NCBI RefSeq assembly: GCF_000006405.1
Contig: NW_003210458.1
Location: 59,162-103,689, forward strand
Source: Perkinsus marinus ATCC 50983
Lineage: Eukaryota; Perkinsozoa; Perkinsida; Perkinsidae
Length of the DNA: 44,528 nucleotides
Direction: 5' to 3'
Below, one piece after another: positions 44,012 through 44,528 of this stretch (the stretch's first letter is position 1; every line of letters begins with the position of its first letter). A program made the translations under genes and the position numbers. The notes beneath the pieces were generated by a model. The model made no database searches and was not told where the DNA came from. It saw only the letters and a program-made list of their open reading frames with translations.

Positions 44012-44277
44012 CTAGATCTCACCTTCGCTCTTCTTCGCGAACCAATTATTGCGTTTCGCAACCGCCACTCTTTCTTTGAATATTGCATCCCTGATTTTCT
44101 CCACCTCCTTTGGAAGACGCCCTAATGTACAATACACAACTAAACCACCCGATAGTCGGACTATCATAGACCAATACCCGATCGGCTAGGCCGCGGATTC
44201 TCGCCTCTCTTCCAGGCGAGGATGAGGTCTTTATACTTCTCCTCAGCCTGCTGCCTCGTCAGACGATCATGAGGCAT
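44012..44277 (-). CDS. Small charged protein (69 aa) upstream of the transposase
   Basis: Two exons on the minus strand, 44277-44178 and 44121-44012, join in phase (210 nt with TAG). MPHDRLTRQQAEEKYKDL, ILAWKRGENPRPSRS, then RLPKEVEKIRDAIFKERV and AKRNNWFAKKSEGEI. It is strongly charged and helical, possibly coiled-coil or DNA-binding. It ends about 90 bp before the transposase ATG in the same direction and is probably an accessory ORF or leader exons of the transposon. No family recognised. Confidence 0.45.
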
Positions 44278-44528
44278 AAGAACAACAGATACTTAGAAAA
44301 ACATCAGCAGCCATCAATGGACTCAGCAACTCAAAACACAGAGGAATAAAAATATGGGCGAGCGAGATTGTTCGTACCGAAGCCCACCTAAGCAATAGAA
44401 GCCCCCTCAACAGCACGCTTAGGGGGGGCGACAAAGGCTTTCACTCACTAAATGAGAAGACTAACAAGTAAGAGAAACGTAAAAAAGAGACGAAAGGCAA
44501 GAAATGTGGCGAAAAGGGCAAAATATGC
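44278..44528. other. Flank of the transposon
   Basis: No gene seen. It holds a hairpin-like CCCCCT / AGGGGG pair near 44403-44428 and purine-rich sequence to the window end. Confidence 0.45.

Overview
The window reads as a compact, very intron-rich protist genome, most likely a perkinsozoan alveolate such as Perkinsus. That assignment is inference. It rests on GT-AG introns of about 45-55 nt, standard stop codons, heavy loading of introns with short inverted-repeat elements, and a transposase of a kind I associate with such genomes. No viral or LTR element was recognised.

Layout: 1-703 is a 59-bp minisatellite. 1438-6524 (+) is a urea transporter rebuilt here from 13 phase-compatible exons. 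7574-9741 (+) is an unrecognised gene. 10192-15179 (+) is an RS-domain DEAD-box RNA helicase with a Ded1/DDX3-like core. 16308-16880 (+) is an intronless eEF1A lysine methyltransferase (EFM5/EEF1AKMT1 type). 17590-17975 (-, weak) and 18550-19760 (-, 200 aa, three exons) are small single-pass membrane proteins. 21138-27941 (+) is a DIS3L2-type RNase II exonuclease. 28377-37919 (+) is a protein of about 1,160 aa in about 20 exons that I do not recognise. 38816-39908 (-) holds three tandem tRNA-Gly(GCC) units, the third broken at a purine-rich tract. 40603-44277 (-) is a DNA transposon with a spliced 1,090-aa DUF6729-like transposase and a small extra ORF.

Three non-autonomous families fill the introns. 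MITE-A has imperfect ends CAGTGTTGGAATATATG / CAGTGTGGGAAAATATG; its left end is amplified into 59-bp arrays of up to about 15 copies. MITE-B has ends starting CAGTGCGTGCCAATTTGATA and TA target duplications, which suggests Tc1/mariner mobilisation. MITE-C has ends GGAGTTTCACC. There are also two copies of a tRNA-headed, SINE-like repeat.

The most interesting signal is that MITE-A ends coincide repeatedly with splice sites. Its right end is a pyrimidine tract running into CACAG, and several introns in four or five unrelated genes are almost nothing but one MITE-A copy. MITE-B is then nested in these introns close to the acceptors. This looks like an introner-type intron-generating element. 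The host genes are RNA-centred (helicase, exonuclease, tRNA), with a translation-factor methyltransferase and a nutrient transporter, but nothing suggests a shared pathway or operon.
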